From Uloborus plumipes (taxonomy: Eukaryota; Arthropoda; Arachnida; Araneae; Uloboridae): a stretch of 64,000 bases of DNA. How positions within the stretch are numbered: position 1 is the first letter of the stretch; each line of letters opens with the position of its first letter. Made by a program: the position numbers and the translations under genes. Below the pieces are notes generated by a model. The model worked only from the letters and a program-made list of their open reading frames with translations. It made no database searches and was not told the DNA's origin. The DNA lies in the NCBI GenBank assembly GCA_038373865.1, contig JAXGGA010001647.1:62001-126000 (forward strand), written 5' to 3'. Shown here one piece after another: positions 1 through 10,455 of this stretch.

Positions 1-123
1 TTAATGAATCATATAAAACTCGGGAAAGAAAGATAAATCGAAGAACATTGCAGACATTTCATTTTTACTCGAACAGTTCAAGAAAATAGTTAAATATTGA
101 AGAAAAGTCAGCAAACACCGATG

Positions 124-394
124 AGAATATTCTCAGGATGGCTACAGTATGCATTTCTTTGAACCACCGAATGCACTATCGTTAAGTCATCAGAAAAGAA
201 GTTTGAGAGTAGAATGACGTAGTACGAGTTTATGCGCAGAGTATGGTTCTCAGTGAGGAAGCTACCAGAGTGAGCAGATGGACCGAGACAAATTTGTGGA
301 AAATAGTTCTACTCTCAAACTTCCTCTCTGATGACTTAAGGATAGTGCGTTCGGCGGTTCAAAAAAATGCATACTGTAGCCATCTTGAGAATAT
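124..394. repeat. Short inverted repeat (hairpin), arms about 90 bp
   Basis: The arms at about 124-214 and 307-394 are reverse complements at roughly 88% by eye, separated by about 92 bp. Shared words include GGCTACAGTATGCATTT and TTAAGTCATCAG. The two short open frames crossing it on opposite strands come from this symmetry and do not look like genes. It could be a foldback element or a MITE remnant. I could not define a target-site duplication. Confidence 0.75.
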
Positions 395-1470
395 ACTATT
401 AGCAATGGCGACAGACGAAAACAAATAAAATTAGAATATTGGCATGGAAAAGGATTAAACAATGCCGCCTTTCAAAGAAGAAAGAGATCAGGAGACTGAG
501 ACAGTTTAAGGTTTTAAAACTGAACTTTATGGATACTGAGTACTACGACTGCATCGACTGGCTCTCAACAGATCTTAGTGAGCCTCCGCAATTACAAAGA
601 ATCTTTCATTCGAAGAGGTTGAGAGAAACATAGAATCAGGCTTGGTTTCAGATGAAACTTCAGTCCTCTTTCCAAGTCGCACGCAATCTGTGGAAAGAAC
701 AGGCTCGTCATTTAAAGGGGGTAGGGGTTGTCAATTGCCCTCCCCTGGCTTTGAGAAATCAATGTATTTACATATAAGTGGGCGTGGTTTTTTATGTTTT
801 CCGGTGAAATTGCATTGTGTTTGGACCCTTTGCCCCCCCCCCCTGGAAAAACTTGAAATGACGTCCCTAGGAAAGAACAATTAAAGTAGTGAAAGAAGCG
901 GCAATGCTTGTATGCTGACATGACGACAGAGATACCTTCGTCATAGCAAAGATACAATCCAGGATAAAAATGTCAACGTTTAATTCGAAGAAGGACTTAG
1001 TTGCAAGAAGAATGCAAAACAATGTGAATATAATATTTTTAGGTGGAGGGCTGGTAGAACTCGTGCAGCCACCTCCTTTCGTTGAGTTTTCGATTATTTT
1101 GCAAGATATTTGGATGCGCAATAAGCTGAGAGCTGTGAAGCACTTTCAGTTAACACATTTTTTTAATTCAAAAGTAATAAATAACTAATTTGTAACTCTA
1201 ACGAATTTTGAAAATAAAAATGCAGATTATTTGATAAACCACTTCTCATTTCAGACTTCTAAGTTGTCTCTCAACACTTGGACGGAATGTTTTTAAGGCT
1301 TAAAAATTAATAAATAAACTGGATCATTTAAAAAAAAAAAAACATTTTTTCCGACTTTTCTCCTTATTTGTAACAAATTAAATAAATATCATTTACAATT
1401 CTAATTTAATGATAATAGTTAGCCTTTTTTGCTCTCCCCATTACCGAAAATAATTTTTAAAAAAGTTTCA
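395..1470. other. No gene seen; AT-rich with a C tract
   Basis: Short open frames here show no recognisable domain. A G-rich stretch near 715-730 and a run of about ten C at 833-842 resemble the low-complexity ends of dispersed repeats; a similar G/C-rich text occurs near 9180-9235. No splice-bounded coding exon was identified. Confidence 0.5.
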
Positions 1471-1800
1471 CAAATTTTGCTGTAATATCCAATTTTAGCA
1501 ATTTTTCTGAAACCCCCAAGCGTTTATGGCTGATCAAGAAATGGAGCAAAATAATTCAACTTTTTTATGTGAACTTAGTGCTCCTAATAGTACCTTTTAA
1601 GTTACGCCCATCACTAAAATACTAAAAAAAAAATTGACAAATTTTACGAAAAACATCAAAAATTAGCATTTTTCCAAAACTTCAAGGCGATTGCGGCAGA
1701 TCATGAAATTGTGCAAAAAATTTCAAATTTTTTATGAGTGCTTTGTGCCCCTAATGGCACCTCTTCCGCATATCTCCTCATCGAAAAAAAAAATAAGTCA
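1471..1800 (+). repeat. Two degenerate tandem units of about 167 bp
   Basis: The units start at about 1471 and 1638. Both run 'acaaatttt...', then 'gcatttttc/caatttttct', then 'gatca.gaaat', then 'cttagtgctcctaatagtacc' versus 'ctttgtgcccctaatggcacc'. They look like decayed satellite-type monomers or two related repeat copies. No coding capacity is evident. Confidence 0.55.
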
Positions 1801-2118
1801 TTTTCGGCCCACCCTATTACATAATTCCATTTAGTGTCCAAATTGACATATATTTTAAATTTTATAGCTGATCATCGGGGGATCATGTCAGGGATCCACT
1901 ATCTTCGCCGAAGAAAGTGAAAAAGTGTCATGTTTGCGGCCTTCTAGCTACCTGCACTGGGGGGTCAGTAACAATTTTCGCATGAAACCTTGTTAGTACT
2001 ATATAATAACTTTAATCAATCACTAGTTTCAAGGCTAATCCTCAGTGGTGACGAAAAATGGCCCTTTTTGTATGTACAGAAACGAAAAAGTGTACGCTTC
2101 GTGACCTTTTATCTCTAA

Positions 2119-2475
2119 ATGATGAGGGTCAACAGGGAACTTGATAAGTGCATTTTAAACTGGAGTATGTATTTTAACAAACAAGTGACAGACTTATGGG
2201 CAAATGTCCTGGAGGCTAATAAAGTGCACCTCAAGATAAGAATATTGCATGTGTTAACGACGAATCTAGTTAGTTGTATACACTTCGTGTCCTTATGTCA
2301 CCGTGCACTGAGGGTCAACAGGGAACTTGAAGAGAGTATTTTAAACTAGAGCATGTGTATTTTCACACACAAGTGACAGAAATATGGGCAATTTCTTTTT
2401 ATGTATACAACAATACGTATTTCAAAACCGTAATATAAACTATTCCGTTTCCAATTCAACCAATATATTCAGGTA
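2119..2475 (+). repeat. Internal repeat unit, copy 1
   Basis: The unit contains 'gagggtcaacagggaac', 'aagtgacag', 'tatgggcaaatg', 'gacgaatctagttagttg' and 'caaccaatatattcagg'. It recurs in the same direction at about 2630-2985. A shorter sub-repeat ('agggtcaacagggaacttga...ttttaaact') occurs twice inside it. Confidence 0.75.
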
Positions 2476-2590
2476 TTAAGTTTAAATCCAATGTTAGAGA
2501 TGCACAAATATACAGGTATACTGCAGACACGTGTTTCGGGGCTACAAGGAGCCTCTTTTTCAATGCAAGAAGTGTGAGCTTTAGGATGAA
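2474..2590 (+). repeat. CACGTG-containing hairpin-family fragment, copy 1
   Basis: The stretch with 'gatgcacaaatatacagg', 'GCAGACACGTGTTTCGG' and 'aaggagcctctttttcaa' is nearly identical to 3587-3690. It is clearly related to the complete hairpin element at 9357-9582, which carries GTAGACACGTGTTTCGGCGT. After 'tttttcaa' the two 2-4 kb copies continue in opposite orientations, as expected if the hairpin loop had inverted. Confidence 0.75.
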
Positions 2591-2629
2591 GAATCATCCG
2601 ATAAAAGACCGAACCTTATATCTCCATAT

Positions 2630-2985
2630 GATAAGGGTCAACCGGGAACATGATGAGTGTATTTTAAACTAGAGTATGTGTATTTTCACAAGCAAGTGAC
2701 AGATCTATGGGCAAATGTCTTGTATGCTCATAAACTGCACCTCCAAATGAGAAAATTGCATGCGGTTACGACGAATCTAGTTAGTTGTGCACACTTCGTC
2801 ATATTATATCTCCATGCACTGTGGATTAATAGGGAACTTGATGGGGGTATTATAAACTAGAGTATGTGTATTTTCGCAAACAAGTGACAGAAATAATGGC
2901 AATTTCTTTTTAAGTACACAATGCGTATTTCAAAACAGTAAAATGCACTGTTCCATTTCCCATTCAACCAATATATTCAGGTTTT
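2630..2985 (+). repeat. Internal repeat unit, copy 2
   Basis: Direct copy of 2119-2475, beginning 'tgataagggtcaaccgggaac' and ending 'caaccaatatattcagg'. The spacing to copy 1 is about 510 bp, because a CACGTG-family fragment lies between them. Confidence 0.75.
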
Positions 2986-3265
2986 AAACCTCTCCCCAAT
3001 TTTGACACAACGGTGATCATTAAGAAATAATTTGAGAGGGGAATAGTTGAATATACAATGTCCATGAAAATTTGTGTGTAAAAAGCATGAAAGTCGAGTA
3101 CAATTAACCAGATTCGTCTTTAACACATGCAATTTCGTCATCTTGAGGAGCACTTTATGAGTATACAGGACATTTGCCCATATGTCTGTCACTTGTTTGC
3201 AAAAATACACATACTCTAGTTTATAATACCCTCATCAAGTGCCCTGTTAATCCACAGTGCACTGA
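2986..3265 (-). repeat. Internal repeat unit, inverted copy
   Basis: Read on the minus strand it gives 'gagtatgtgtatttttgcaa', 'tatgggcaaatgtcctgtat', 'ttgcatgtgttaaagacgaat', 'tcgactttcatgctttttac' and 'gtgtcaaaattgg.gag'. This matches 3319-3560 on the plus strand closely. The pair around about 3290 forms a further nested palindrome. Confidence 0.75.
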
Positions 3266-3318
3266 GATATAAGATTACGAAGTCTTCACAACTAACTAGA
3301 TTCGTCGTAACCACGTGC

Positions 3319-3560
3319 AAACCTACGGGCAAATGTCCTGTATGCTCATAAAGTGCACCTCAAGATGACAAAATTGCATGTGTTAAAGACGAATATAGTT
3401 AATTGTACTCGACTTTCATGCTTTTTACACACAAATTTTCATGGACATTGTATGTTCAACTATTGCCCCCCCCCCCCCTCTCTCTCTCTCTCTCTCAAAT
3501 TAATTCTTTATAATCACCGTTGTGTCAAAATTGAAGAGAGATTTAAAACCTGAATATATT
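3319..3560 (+). repeat. Internal repeat unit, direct copy with C and CT tracts
   Basis: Plus-strand partner of the inverted unit at 2986-3265. It differs mainly by an expanded C run (about 3466-3477) followed by a (CT/TC)n tract to about 3497. Confidence 0.75.
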
Positions 3561-3586
3561 AAAGAAAATAAATACCTTTGTGCGAT

Positions 3587-3690
3587 AGATATTAAGTTTA
3601 AATCCAACGTTAGAGATGCACAAATATACAGGTATACTGCAGACACGTGTTTCGGGGCTACAAGGAGCCTCTTTTTCAAGCTCACACTTC
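3587..3690 (+). repeat. CACGTG-containing hairpin-family fragment, copy 2
   Basis: Near-identical to 2474-2575 ('tttaaatccaacgttagag...gcagacacgtgtttcgggg'). The flank continues 'aagctcacacttcttgcattg', the reverse complement of the flank of copy 1. Confidence 0.75.
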
Positions 3691-3709
3691 TTGCATTGAA
3701 TTCAGAATT

Positions 3710-4853
3710 TTCTTTCTCTTCAAGATTATAGAGGTTGACAGTTTACATCATTCAGTTTGAGTAAAAATCGTAAAACCGTTCGCTAAAAAAACATGGCTAA
3801 ACGTCAAGATTTAAGAATTATCTTTACTTTCAAATTCTGTTTCTCAAACAACAATAAGTCAACATTTAAAAACCCTTGTTTAATTTTAAAAAATGTACTT
3901 TTTACATTTAAGTCAAATTTGAACTGTGTAATATGGAGATATAAGGTCACGAATCGTACACTTTTTCGTTTCTGTACGTACAAAAAGGGCCATATTTGGT
4001 CACCATTGAGGATTAGCCTTGCAACTAATGATCTATTGAAGTAATATATATATAGTACTAACTAGGCTTCACGCAGAAATGACCCCCCAGTGTAGGGAGA
4101 TAGACAGCCTCAACATGACACTTTTTCACTATCTTCGGCAAAGTTTGGGACAGGATTTCTCGGTGGTCACCTTTATAAAATTTAAAATATATTTCGATTT
4201 GGCACTAAATGTGATGATGTAACTGCAAAAAAACTTTGGTTGATGCTCAAAGAGCTGAGATAATCGAATTTTTAAAAAGGTCGATTTCAGAAAAACACTA
4301 ATTTGGGACCAACTTTCGGAATTTTTACAGGTCACCAGAAATTTTTTTTTGGGTAAAAGACAAAAAGACGTGTTTTCTAAAATCATTCGAAGAAACAACT
4401 GCAAAATTTTGAGTGAAATCAAAACTGACTCTTATGAAAACTGCCTCTTAACGACCTGTACTCCGAACACTACAGTGTCCGCCGCTTATTAAAATCACAT
4501 TTGATCCGAGGTTTTTTAAGTTCATTAAGAGGCTGATTTTTTAATCCGGTATATATAAAATTACAAAAAGAAAATGTTTTAAAGTTTTCACAAAAAAAAA
4601 ATAATTACTATTATTAACATTTTACATTCAGTGAATTACACAGTTCAAATTTGACTTAAATGTAAAAAGTACATTTTTTAAATTACACAAGGGTTTTAAA
4701 ATGTTGACTTATTGCTGTTTGAGAAACAGAATTTGAAAGTAAGGATAATTCTTAAATCTTGACGTTTAGCCACGTTTTTCTAGCGAACGATTTTCACTCA
4801 AACTGAATGATGTAAACTGCCAACTTCTCTAATCTTGAAGAGAAAGAAAATTC
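3710..4853. repeat. Inverted repeat, 225-bp arms at 3710-3935 and 4629-4853
   Basis: The arms share in inverse orientation 'ttttctttctcttcaagatta', 'acatcattcagtttgag', 'aacgtcaagatttaagaatta', 'cagaatttgaaagtaa' and 'gtaatt/aattac...cagttcaaatttgactta'. The interval between them contains the right arm of the 1817-4222 element, so the two palindromes interlock. Interlocking palindromes imply more than one rearrangement or insertion. Confidence 0.75.
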
Positions 4854-5855
4854 TGGTTTTATTTAGACAAGCGTCCCCCCCCCCTAATTTTTTTAGCACA
4901 TACTCTCCAAAAGCTTAATTTTATAAAAATGTCCTAATGATTTTATTAAAGAATGGTTTTAACATGTTTTGATATAGTAATGACTCTGTTCTTCCAGATT
5001 TGATTTTATAAAGCGGCTGCTTTTATAATCCAGTGATTTTATTAGTGTTGGGAACTCTACTAAAATGATCTAATTATTTATTATCACGTTATTCTTTACT
5101 GAATGTCTACTTGACTAACAGGTGAAAGGTAATCGTATTATATTCATCTTCTCCCCCTTTTTTTTTTCTTTTCTTTTTTTTTTGAAGTTCAGTACACCTG
5201 CTACTGAACATCTTCTAATCTTAGACTTTCTTTACTTAAAAAATGGTCTACTGCAAGTAGTGCATTTTTTATGAAATTGAAGATATACTAAAAAGATAAA
5301 AATATCTTAGATTTTTTTTAATGCAAAAAAAAAAAAAAGAATGCGTTTATTACACTCTTTAAGTATTTTATTTTTGCTTTAAAAACACGAAACCAGAAAT
5401 CACTAGAAATGAATAACCTGTTATTTCTATCTTTGGAAAAAAAAAGCAGAATCCAAAGTCTAATTGCCCACTTGTTTTCAAGAATAAGAAAAAACTTTAT
5501 ATGAGGGCTATTCTTTTAAATATCAATCCTAAGAAATTAAAACGTATGCGTTTTACTTTCGATACCATTTAAGTGTACTAAGTACAATGATCCATACGTT
5601 TAACACAATTAAAATTCAACGTTTGCTCGAGAAAATTTAAAACTTATATCGATTCCACTTTGTCAATTCCAAATTTGCAACCTCTACATAATTTATCATC
5701 GAAACAAAGACTTCATAAATTGATGCTATTTTCCCATTACAGTTATTATGTCTCTGATTCCAAAATTGTGCCTTCACAATGACAAATCCATTTCTTCTGA
5801 AGTTATTTCCTTAATGCATCATATTTCTAATGCATCCTAAAGTTATCTTTCTAAT
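4854..5855. other. No gene seen; AT-rich with homopolymer runs
   Basis: Contains C, T and A runs (for example near 4875, 5160-5185 and 5320-5338) and no long open frame, splice-bounded exon or recognised repeat. Confidence 0.5.
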
Positions 5856-5859
5856 CAAA

Positions 5860-6245
5860 GAGAATGCTAATGCAGGCATTCTTCAGGAACGAAAATGCAG
5901 GAGCTTCTCCTGCTGCAATGATTACTGACTTACACCGAGAAAGTAATTTGTACACTAAAAGGGGGATCCTGCTTCCAGTTTTCTGTTTATTTCGAAACTG
6001 ACACAAGACTAAGAAGCTTTTCCACCTTGTCGGAAAACGTAGGCATACTCATTAGAAATTCATTTCAATGCTTAGTCCTTCCGCCATGATAAATGGATTC
6101 CTCGAGCACTCGCCATTTGTCACTGCCTTTGATTAGGTCCAACATGAAATTCGCCAGCAAAGATAAAAATCAGAGTTCGTTTCACGGAAATTAGAGCTAT
6201 TCTAAAGTAGAAGGCTTTTTATTCTTTCGTCTGGAAACATTTTCT
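5860..6245. other. GC-richer unique island, possible conserved noncoding element
   Basis: The base composition is visibly higher in G+C than the surroundings, with few homopolymers. Words such as 'ctaatgcaggcattcttcag', 'ccgccatgataaatgg', 'gccatttgtcactgcc' and 'ttgattaggtcc' stand out. No open frame of note spans it and no repeat partner is seen in the window. Regulatory function is inferred from composition only. Confidence 0.3.
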
Positions 6246-6859
6246 GATAAAATGAAGGGCTGAATATTTTTTTACAAAAATGACTCTTGTTTTTGAATGA
6301 TTCTAAACGGCTTAAAAACAAATAAATTATTTTTGAAAGAAGATGTTTTTCTTTTCATAAGTGCAGATCATTTTTTTAAGATGTTCAGCTTTTATTTTCA
6401 TTTATTATCATTAAATCGTTCGAAAAATCCGCTGAAAAAGTTAAACCTGATTTCTTCCTTGGATCCATTAGTTTAGATTCTTTCATTATATGATAACTAA
6501 AAATTTCTTAAGGCAGAATTTACACTACAATCTATGGTTTTGGATCTTTTATTTAGTAACTTAATAGCATAACCAATTTAAAAAATAAGCACCCCCCATG
6601 CTGCAAATGTGAAATTTGGAATCGTAAAAGCTTTATAAAGTGAACGGTTTTAATACTATTCTTTCATTCCTTCCAATGTCTGAAATGCAATAAATAACCA
6701 CATCACAACCCTCGCCTTTTAACATGTTCACCATATATTTTTAGAGTGCCATTGTAGAATCCAAAAAGCATCTGTTACATTCATTGCCGTGATAGCCTCC
6801 CCGTACCCGTATCCTAGCACGTTTAGGGCTTACAAAACATCAGATAATTAGAGATCCTC

Positions 6860-6978
6860 TATAGGGCATGCTAAAATTCCCATAGTTCCTTGCGCGCTGG
6901 GTATTAAGCACTTCCGGTTATTCCACCGCTGGCTTCTGCCGTTGTTTTGTCTGAGTAATAGAACATATAAACCTTAAA
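6860..6978 (+). promoter_or_regulatory. Possible promoter/5'UTR of the THAP remnant
   Basis: A GC-richer patch lies directly upstream of the THAP-like start codon. It includes 'cgcgctggg' and an ETS/GABP-type word CACTTCCGGTT at about 6908-6918, a common core of TATA-less promoters. The start at 6979 is supported because the reading frame begins with the characteristic THAP N-terminus. Activity is inferred. Confidence 0.35.
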
Positions 6979-8801
6979 ATGCCATGGAATTGCTGCGTCC
7001 CTCAATGTTCTGCAACCTCCAAACTTGTAAGGAATTATGTTTCCATTCATTTCCAACGGATTCAAGTGAAAAAAAAAAAAGATAATGAGCCAATATTTAG
7101 AAAAGTGCCAATTTGAAGTTGGAGTTTTCTGAAAAAAAAAATTTTTTGCAGAACAAAACTAATATTGGATTTTAAGTCTAAATTGGGTCTAAATGCAAGA
7201 AAATAAAAGGGGGGAGGTCAAGGAAGTTATTTACCCCCTCCTTAGATTACTCACTTTTAAGCCGTTACAGATCTGATGAATGTTACAGATCTGATGTTAA
7301 CATGAGCTACATATTTGAGTTTATGCTTTCAGTCTGCGTTAACATCTCTAAATATGATATCATTTCCTTGCATTTTTAACATAGAATTAAGATAATTATA
7401 TTAAAATATATATATTAGGCTAAAAAATCAAATTTCATTATGAAAAAGCATTTCTTGGAAATAAAAATGAGCGATAAGGTTTTTAGATAAAATAAATTAT
7501 GAGATTACCAAATCCAAGCTAATAAAACATTTGTTTTGTTTTAAAACAACACACAACTTCAACTTTTTCAACACACAACTCTGCTGCTTGCTTTTCTTTA
7601 ATTAGTTGCAGGAAATTTAATTTCTTGATCAGAAATTCAAATTTAGCATGCTAGTTATTATCTAGTTATTTAGCGAAGTTATGAGAAATTGAAGCACCAA
7701 AAAAAAATAAATAAATAAATAAATAAATTAAAATAATAATAATTAATTAACTTAATTTCTGCAGTGTCAATTTTTCTTATTTTACTAACTTCTATTGTTA
7801 GGTCATACAAACCACAAATGAAGCAATTGTACTAAAACTCATTGCTTTTCATTTTTTAAGAACAAAAATATTCAATATATATGGCTAAAGTATGATTTTT
7901 GCTTTTTATAATTCTGAAACGTGTGAGTTAGTTCTGTAACATATTTGCTGTTTTTCAATGTTACCGCTCTGACTGTTACCGATCTGACAAACTGACAAAG
8001 TTTTTTTTTTTATTTCCGAGTCGATCGCACTAAACCAAAATCAAACACGTGGTTTTTTCACTTGTAACAAAGGACTATACTTATATATAAAATAATTTTT
8101 AAAATAATAAAAACTGCGCATTTTAGAGCGTGTTACCGATCTGATGACTCAAATGACACACATTTTATAAAATCACTTTAAAAAATTTTACCTACAATTT
8201 TAGATGCAGAAATGCAAATTTTTAATTACGATTCGATAAAACTTTCCACCAGGTACTCAGTATCACGTGGTATAGGTGCAGGAAATGATTTTGGGAGCCT
8301 AAACATAGATCGGAAGTTATTGTTACCACTCTGACGGCGGAACTTGGGACACGCTTATTTCGCATCAGCTAGAAAATCAGAAATCGATTAAAACAAAAAT
8401 GAAGTAAAATATTAACAAAGGGGTAAAAATAGAATCGTTTTTTGTGCAAGTGCGTTTTTTTGGGAAGTTAGAAAGTGCGCATGACCTGTTTGCATGCTAA
8501 GCTTTGCTACTTGGGACACGTTACCGATCTGATTTTTGATGTATAAACGCAATATTTTCTGATGAAAAAAAAAATTTTTTTCTGATGTTATTAGATGAAA
8601 TGAAAGAGAAACTTATCTTCTTTCTGGGAAAAATTATTTTTTAAACTAGTTATTGAAATACTGGTGAAAATTCACTTGGGACTCAAATTGGCACTTTTCT
8701 AAATATTAGCTCTAATATCTATTCGTTTTTCAAAACCCCTTGCAAGTACGCGAAAGTTAACAGGTATTTTAAAGAAAGTGACTTCTTGACCAAGAAAACT
8801 G
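6979..8801 (+). pseudogene. THAP zinc-finger domain first exon, broken
   Basis: Translation from 6979 starts MPWNCCVPQC, matching the THAP pattern (Met, Pro, then a Cys-x2-4-Cys pair). THAP domains are C2CH zinc-binding DNA-binding domains of transcription regulators and P-element-type transposases. The frame continues to VSIH at about 7054. It then must shift to give PTDSSEKKK, the usual 'VSFHxFP' segment, so a small deletion has occurred. At 7086 a 1626-bp DNA transposon (7087-8712) interrupts it. Downstream, about 8717-8801 resumes with KYAKV.RYFKESDFLTKK, resembling the 'VCSxHF..sDF' end. The expected zinc-binding Cys and His are replaced (Asn-Arg-Tyr-Phe seen). It ends at a good splice donor, ACTG|GTAAGT (8801/8802). 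A 12-A tract before the insertion also unsettles the frame. No later exon (AVPTF motif) was recognised. The call rests on motif reading by eye. Confidence 0.55.
7083..8716. mobile_element. Non-autonomous DNA transposon, copy 1 (1626 bp, 4-bp TSD)
   Basis: The element occupies 7087-8712 and is flanked by TAAT at 7083-7086 and 8713-8716. Its terminal inverted repeats are about 30 bp with one mismatch, beginning GAGCCAATATTTAGAAAAGT at the left and, on the minus strand, GAGCTAATATTTAGAAAAGT at the right. A near-identical second copy lies at 24181-25804. The interior has no long open frame. It repeats GTTACnGATCTGA-like words at about 7264, 7282, 7960, 7975, 8132, 8322 and 8520, plus 'acttgggaca' words. 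A 4-bp variable duplication is known from superfamilies such as Sola and Ginger, but I cannot assign one without a transposase. Confidence 0.9.
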
Positions 8802-9356
8802 GTAAGTGTATGTCATTTCTGTTTTATGCAATTCAGATAGTGAATTTGTTTTGGTGATATTGATAAAATTAGATACATAGTATTATGTAAATAAAATATA
8901 AGAAATGGTCAGACTCAGTTTTTGAATGTTGTTCTTATAATTCCTTGCGTTGCATTATACTATTGTTATTAAAATCTAACTTAAATTTTGGCTAACTATT
9001 TTAAAATAAAAATAATATTGTATTATTGTGATTTGAATTCTACTCAGCTTCTGGTTCAGGTTTGGGTCAATTTCGAAAAGCGAGGGGTCAAAATGCAATT
9101 TTTGTATGAAAACGGGATACTAGCAATTTTTTTCGAAATATAAGTCCCAAAAAGACATTGTTGACTGTATTTGGTAGTTCAAGGGAGGGGTCATGACTCC
9201 CATACCCCCCTCCCACCTCTGGATCCGCACCTGTTAAAACGAAACTAAAAAACCAAAGCAAAATAAAAAATCATGATCTCAAAAAAATTGAAAAGAAAAT
9301 TGCAAAGGATATATGGACTGAGATGTTTGTGAATAAAATACCTTTGTGCACAAATC

Positions 9357-9582
9357 TAAAGTATAAATACAACGTTAAAAAAACACAAATACGCAGGGAA
9401 ACTGTAGACACGTGTTTCGGCGTTGCAAGGAACGCCTTTATCAAAACAAAAAAACTGTGAGCTTATGGATGCACAAGCTCACAATTTTTTTGCATTGATA
9501 AAGGCGTTCCTTGTAACGCCGAAAGACGTGTCTGCAGTTTCCCTGTGTATTTGTGCTTTTTTAACGTTGTATTTATACTTTA
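9357..9582. mobile_element. Near-perfect hairpin element with CACGTG core
   Basis: The left half contains 'aaagtataaatacaacgtta', 'GTAGACACGTGTTTCGGCGT' and 'tgcaaggaacgcctttatca'. The right half is the reverse complement ('tgataaaggcgttcctt', 'acgccgaaagacgtgtctgc', 'taacgttgtatttatacttt'). The loop is itself symmetric ('tgtgagctt...aagctcaca'). A 100-aa open frame over the element is a by-product. It belongs to the same family as 2474-2590 and 3587-3690. It resembles a foldback MITE. A transcript would form a long hairpin. Confidence 0.85.
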
Positions 9583-9599
9583 TAAGATGTTTGTGTGAG

Positions 9600-10270
9600 G
9601 AGTTAGAAGGGATTCATCTGTTAGGAGTTAAGCTTTTAAAGTATTCATTTAAATATGAGCTTGTCATACAATCCTCTTCAACATTCTGTTTACATTCAGT
9701 AAGTCAAAACAGTGTTAAAAAATAAAATATGTAAATTAATAGGACAAGGATTTGAGGGGGGGAGTCTGCTTTTTAGTCCTTGGCGATGATTTAAAAGTCA
9801 AGATGTCGGTTTCAAGATGATTTTATTAATGGATTTTTTTAATGGTTCTAAAAAAAATTAATAAAGTAATAAAAATCATTTTTTGAAGAAAATAATTCAA
9901 TGTTCTATGTTATTTTTATTCTTCATTTCCACAGTTCATATAATTCTATAATATTTTCAAATTATTTTATAATTTGATTTCTTTTATAATTTTTTTCTAC
10001 TTATGGGTTAGTACAATCGAAACTTCGCAACAGGCTTGGAAACGACAAACAGCCAAACTTGTTTTCATTTACAAATCACTAAATTTAGCTCCTGAATAGA
10101 GAAATAGTTTTAAAATTTTCTGGAAAAATAAAATTATTGTGATTATCCCGTAGTCTAGTTCATATCTCTCTAACAATTCTGTAGTTGAAGTAGTAAAGAA
10201 TCCAAATTAACATGAAGCATTCTTTATGCGATTTTGATAATTAAACGAAGGAAAAATCCGTAAATTGTAA
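9600..10270. other. No gene seen; AT-rich
   Basis: AT-rich sequence with A/T runs and no recognised coding or repeat structure. Confidence 0.45.
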
Positions 10271-10275
10271 TTAAA

Positions 10276-10455
10276 TACAGTCGACGCTCGATATAACGAC
10301 CATCTCTGTTCCATAGAAAAAGGTCCTTATAACGAGTGGTCGCTATAAGAGGTAGATTACAATTATAGGGATAGTTTATGAAGATAAAATTTGGACTTTT
10401 CCCACTAGTCGTCATATTGGGTAATGTGTGGTCGTTATAACGAGCGTCGACAGTA
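10276..10455. mobile_element. Tigger/pogo-like MITE (176 bp, TA-flanked)
   Basis: The element occupies 10278-10453 with TA on both sides (10276-10277, 10454-10455). The left end is CAGTCGACGCTCGATATAAC; the right end reads the same on the minus strand with one terminal mismatch (CTGTCGACGCTCG...). This matches the general form of Tigger/pogo termini (CAGTnnnnCTCGnTnTAACGAC) and the TA target of the Tc1/mariner/pogo group. It is too short to encode transposase. The similarly sized element at 37321-37495 is another member of the same broad group. Confidence 0.8.

Larger units (their letters stand above)
1817..4222. repeat. Composite inverted-repeat element with 300-bp arms
   Basis: The left arm (1817-2120) and right arm (3930-4222) are reverse complements with many shared words, for example TTTAGTGYCAAAT, AGTGAAAAAGTGTCATGTT, TGGGGGGTCA, TTAGTACTATATA, AAGGCTAATCCTCA and GAAACGAAAAAGTGTACG. 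The interior holds direct and inverted copies of shorter units, annotated separately. The ends look like a foldback transposon or a duplicated satellite block. No transposase is encoded. Open frames inside repeat because the units repeat, so I do not call them genes. Confidence 0.8.
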
